A stretch of DNA of 64,000 bases from an uncultured Naasia sp. (lineage in GTDB: Bacteria; Actinomycetota; Actinomycetes; Actinomycetales; Microbacteriaceae): assembly GCA_913778905.1 (NCBI GenBank), contig CAJYYA010000001.1:62001-126000 (forward strand). Reading direction: 5' to 3'. The stretch's first letter is position 1; each line of letters begins with the position of its first letter. Positions 59,594-64,000 of the stretch are shown here, piece by piece. The notes below the pieces were generated by a model, which worked only from the letters and a program-made list of their open reading frames with translations, had not been told where the DNA came from and searched no databases. The position numbers and the translations under genes were made by a program.

Positions 59594-59623
59594 CCCGCCC
59601 AGTGAGCGGAGCGAAATGAAGGG
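59594..59623. repeat. REP-like element D (half)
   Basis: A single right arm (CCCGCCCAGTGAGCGGAGCG then AAATGAAGGG), the inverted match of the left arms in A-C. It lies in the 76 bases between the convergent ends of the HNH gene and the ABC-F gene. Confidence 0.75.
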
Positions 59624-59637
59624 ACTCCGACGCGGCG

Positions 59638-61485
<1,848 letters not shown>

Positions 61486-61551
61486 CGAGGTAGGAGTTTA
61501 CGCGGCTTCCGTCCAGCAGCTGTTCACCGGTCCACTCCACGCTTGTGGACC

Positions 61552-61776
61552 ATGAACGAGGAGAAGATGGCCGAGCGCGAGCTCGCCAACGCCGTGGGCC
61601 GCTTGGAGGAGAAGTTCCCCGAGGTCCCTCACGAGCACGTGGACGAACTGGTCGCCGAGGCGCAGGAGGGCTTCGAGGGCGCCAGGGTCACCGACCACAT
61701 CCCCAACCTCGTCGAACACGAAGTCCGGGACCGGCTTCGCGAGGAGACGCGATCCGAGGAGACCGCCGCCGACTGA
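61552..61776 (+). CDS. Small three-helix bundle protein
   Basis: A 74-residue protein. It matches the actinobacterial three-helix bundle dimerization family: REL-ANAVGRLEEKFPEVPHEHVDELVAEAQEGFEGARVTDHIPNLVEHEVRDRLRE. The acidic C-terminus is disordered. The family is often encoded near stress or regulatory genes; its role is unknown. ATG 61552 is the first start; another Met follows five codons later. Confidence 0.75.
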   Translation: MNEEKMAERELANAVGRLEEKFPEVPHEHVDELVAEAQEGFEGARVTDHIPNLVEHEVRDRLREETRSEETAAD

Positions 61777-61829
61777 GAAAGGCCGCAGTCGACGGCATTC
61801 ACATCCCGCAGCAGTCGTAGGGTGAGCCG

Positions 61830-62372
61830 GTGGACGACGAGATCTTCGAGGTGACGATCGAGGCGCTCGTGGCGTCGCCCATCCACTCCTACGAGGGGCG
61901 CCCGTCGGACGGTCCGCGCGAAAGCGTCGGCGACGCTCGGGAGTCGATCGAGTTGCGCGCCGGACTGGGGGTCGTCGGCGACCGCTACTTCGGGCGCCCG
62001 GCTCATGTGAAGGCGTCGGTGACCGTCATGGACGCGGACTCGCTGGATCACGTGGCCGGTGTTGTCGGCCTGGATGGACCGCTCGATCCGACCCGGGCCC
62101 GGCGCAACATCGTGCTGCGCGGGATGGATGCAGGAACGATGCTCGGTCTCGACGCCTGGCGCGGACGCCGCTTCTCCTTGGACTCCGGCAAGGGTGCGGT
62201 CGAGTTCGAGGCGCACCGTCCGGCCAATCCGTGCGCCTGGATGGACGTCGTCTACGCGCCCGGTGCGTTCCAGGCCCTTCGTGGCCGGGGCGGGATGCGC
62301 TGCGCGCCCCTCACCGACGGGTTCCTGACGCTGGGGCCCGCGGTACTGCGGCTCCATCCGTCGTCTCCCTGA
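61830..62372 (+). CDS. MOSC domain protein (molybdenum-cofactor-binding type)
   Basis: A 180-residue MOSC protein. VVGDRYFG, TRARRNIVLRGMD, and NPCAWMDVVYAPGAFQALRGRGGMRCAPLTDG are the family blocks; the conserved Cys of NPC is expected to handle sulfur. MOSC domains carry sulfur for, or bind, molybdenum cofactor, and some stand-alone forms reduce N-hydroxylated compounds. GTG 61830 has AGGGTGAG upstream. No molybdoenzyme gene is nearby. Confidence 0.82.
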   Translation: MDDEIFEVTIEALVASPIHSYEGRPSDGPRESVGDARESIELRAGLGVVGDRYFGRPAHVKASVTVMDADSLDHVAGVVGLDGPLDPTRARRNIVLRGMDAGTMLGLDAWRGRRFSLDSGKGAVEFEAHRPANPCAWMDVVYAPGAFQALRGRGGMRCAPLTDGFLTLGPAVLRLHPSSP

Positions 62373-62456
62373 CCGAATGAAGGAAAAATCCGCCGGATCA
62401 CTCTCGGATCCGCTTGAGCGTGTGACTGGGTGGCCCTTTCTCCTTCATTTGGTCAG
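62369..62456. terminator. Inverted repeat between convergent genes
   Basis: Arms at 62369-62388 (CTGACCGAATGAAGGAAAAA) and 62437-62456 (TTTCTCCTTCATTTGGTCAG) pair at 18 of 20 positions around a 48-base loop. The loop contains CGGATC and GGATCCG, which can pair again. It lies between the MOSC stop and the ispE stop. It could be a two-way terminator or a miniature mobile element. Confidence 0.55.
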
Positions 62457-62482
62457 AGAGGAGTCCGAAGGGGCACTGCCGC

Positions 62483-63415
62483 TCAGTCGTGAAGAGTGCG
62501 GGCGCCGTGGGCCGGGGCCGTCACGCGGACGACGTCGAGACGCGCGGCGGAGAGAGCGATCTGCAGCGAGATGGCCGAGTTGCGGTCGGCGGTGAGGAAC
62601 GCGATGGTGGGGCCGGAACCCGACACGATGCCCGCGAGGGCACCGTTCCGCTCCCCCAGCTCGAGGATCGTCGACAGGTTCGGCGCGAGATGCAGCGCCG
62701 GGGCCTGGAGGTCGTTGTGCATGGTCTCGGCCAGCAGGTGGGCGTCCCCGGCACGGAGCGCCTGCAGCACGTTGGCATCGACGACCGGCGCGGTACCGAC
62801 CCCGGGAGCGAGTTCGGCCGCGTTCCGCTCCCGGTGACGGTCCAACTCCCGGAAGACGACGGGCGTACTGAGACCGTGATCGGCGAGCACGAGTACCCAG
62901 TCGAAGGAGCCCTTCGCGAGGGCCGGGCTCAGCTCGTCGCCGCGGCCGGTACCGATGGCCGTTCCGCCCATCAGAGCGAATGGGACATCGGCGCCGAGCT
63001 GCGCGGCGAGACCGTGCAGATCCTCACGGCTGAGACCGGTTCCCCAGAGCGCATCGCACGCGACCAGGGTCGCCGCCGCGTCGGCCGATCCGCCGCCCAT
63101 GCCACCGGCGATCGGAACGCGCTTCGTGATGTCGAGGCGGACTCCGCCGCGATAGTCGGTCGTACGCGCCAGCAGACGGGCCGCCTTGATGGCGATGTTC
63201 GACTCGTCGACCTCGAGACCGGACGTGTCGATAGGGCCTTCGAAGGCGACGGAGAAGTCGTCGGCACGACTGGCGCGCACCTCTTCGCAGAGCGAAACAG
63301 CCTGATAGGCGGTCGCGAGATCGTGGTAGCCGTCGTCCTGCAACGCGCCGACCCGGAGGAAGACGTTGATCTTCCCCGGGGCCTTGGCCGTGACCGACCT
63401 CGCGTCCGGGCTCAT
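62483..63415 (-). CDS. ispE: 4-diphosphocytidyl-2-C-methyl-D-erythritol kinase
   Basis: A 310-residue GHMP kinase in the MEP isoprenoid pathway, phosphorylating CDP-methylerythritol with [18 protein letters not shown] opens the protein. The ATP loop is [23 protein letters not shown], and the substrate segment [21 protein letters not shown] follows. The GHMP C-terminal motif is [16 protein letters not shown] 63415 is chosen over a TTG at 63424. It belongs to the conserved backbone with prs, glmU and ABC-F. Confidence 0.96.
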   Translation of the reverse strand: MSPDARSVTAKAPGKINVFLRVGALQDDGYHDLATAYQAVSLCEEVRASRADDFSVAFEGPIDTSGLEVDESNIAIKAARLLARTTDYRGGVRLDITKRVPIAGGMGGGSADAAATLVACDALWGTGLSREDLHGLAAQLGADVPFALMGGTAIGTGRGDELSPALAKGSFDWVLVLADHGLSTPVVFRELDRHRERNAAELAPGVGTAPVVDANVLQALRAGDAHLLAETMHNDLQAPALHLAPNLSTILELGERNGALAGIVSGSGPTIAFLTADRNSAISLQIALSAARLDVVRVTAPAHGARTLHD

Positions 63416-63495
63416 GCCTAACAACCTAACCGGTCCGGACGGAGGCCATGAACTCCCCCGATGGACCGCCGAGATCGATGGCCCGCACCGAGCCC

Positions 63496-64000
63496 TCAGT
63501 GACTCTCGAGGGTGCCCGCCAGACGGCCGTGCATGGATGCGCTCGAGTCGTTCATGCCGACGATCTCGACGGTCGCGCCGTGGCGAGCATATTTCGTCGT
63601 GATCGCGTCGAGCGCGGCGACCGTGGACGCATCCCAGACGTGCGATCCGGAGAGGTCGATCCGGATGCTCGACGGATCCTCCGCGTAATCGAACTGATGC
63701 GTGAGGTCGTTGCTCGATGCGAAGAACAGCTCACCGCGCACACGGTATACCGCCACGTCGACACCGTCTTCCTGGACGACCGTGCGCTCGACCGCCGTGA
63801 AGTGGGCGACCCTCCTCGCGAAGACGACCATGGCGGCGACGACCCCGAGGATGACACCGATCGCGAGGTTGTGGGTGATCACGACGGCGGCCACCGTGAT
63901 GACCATGACCAGGGTCTCGCCGATGGGCATGCGCTTGAGGGTCGAGGGGCGGATGCTGTGCCAGTCGAACGTCCCGACGGACACCATGATCATGACCGCG
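63496..64000 (-). CDS. SulP family anion transporter, C-terminal part (cut by window end)
   Basis: The frame is open to the right edge, so only the last 168 residues are visible. The last helices ([37 protein letters not shown]) are followed by a cytoplasmic STAS domain ([44 protein letters not shown]). GTFDWHS and the STAS end identify SulP transporters of sulfate, bicarbonate or similar anions. The internal ATG at 63993 is not the start. Confidence 0.9.
   Translation of the reverse strand, partial: AVMIMVSVGTFDWHSIRPSTLKRMPIGETLVMVITVAAVVITHNLAIGVILGVVAAMVVFARRVAHFTAVERTVVQEDGVDVAVYRVRGELFFASSNDLTHQFDYAEDPSSIRIDLSGSHVWDASTVAALDAITTKYARHGATVEIVGMNDSSASMHGRLAGTLESH

Overview
The window is high-GC (roughly 70%) actinobacterial chromosome, most likely Microbacteriaceae or a close relative. 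The signs are GC-rich third codon positions, many GTG starts, 4-bp ATGA/GTGA gene overlaps, and a housekeeping order shared with other Actinobacteria: mazG, mfd, pth, rplY, prs, glmU, ABC-F, ispE. Both ends are cut: an ABC ATPase (C-terminal part only) on the left and a SulP transporter (STAS end only) on the right.

Layout. 1-4.2 kb: end of an ABC-2 exporter, mazG with an acetyltransferase, a J-domain protein with a NERD-like C-terminus, and a small membrane protein. 4.3-7.9 kb: mfd. 8.0-15.9 kb: a tightly coupled four-gene MacB/FtsX-type exporter; one ATPase ends in an AbrB-like hairpin domain. 16.1-17.4 kb: pth and rplY. 17.6-22.5 kb: an L-idonate/gluconate module (gntK, GntR regulator, idnD, idnO, gnd). 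22.6-31.8 kb: a RbsABC-type importer operon with a cyclase-family enzyme and three 2- or 3-hydroxyacid-dehydrogenase-type enzymes plus an IclR regulator; substrate unknown. 31.9-34.3 kb: prs and glmU.

34.4-53.5 kb is a plant-glycan utilisation region. It holds a GH78 rhamnosidase, a huge secreted clan GH-A glycosidase with a LAxTG wall anchor, a CUT1-type sugar importer without its own ATPase, a uronate-dehydrogenase-like SDR, a ManD-type dehydratase, a LacI regulator, a mutarotase-like protein, KDPG aldolase, KDG kinase, an IclR regulator, a GH140/DUF4038 protein and a beta-propeller lactonase. Together these suggest release of rhamnosides and other sugars outside the cell, import, oxidation or dehydration to KDG, then pyruvate plus glyceraldehyde 3-phosphate. 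Operator-like dyads link the regulators to these promoters.

53.6-54.8 kb: a ZIP transporter and a DUF4287 protein. 54.8-57.4 kb is a lower-GC patch with an LA2681-type HEPN protein, a candidate stress or defence RNase, flanked by decayed sequence and ending at a tRNA-Gln gene. 57.4-64 kb returns to backbone: tRNA-Gln, MarR, a 13E12-family DUF222/HNH protein flanked by REP-like palindromes, ABC-F, a small helical protein, a MOSC protein, ispE and SulP.
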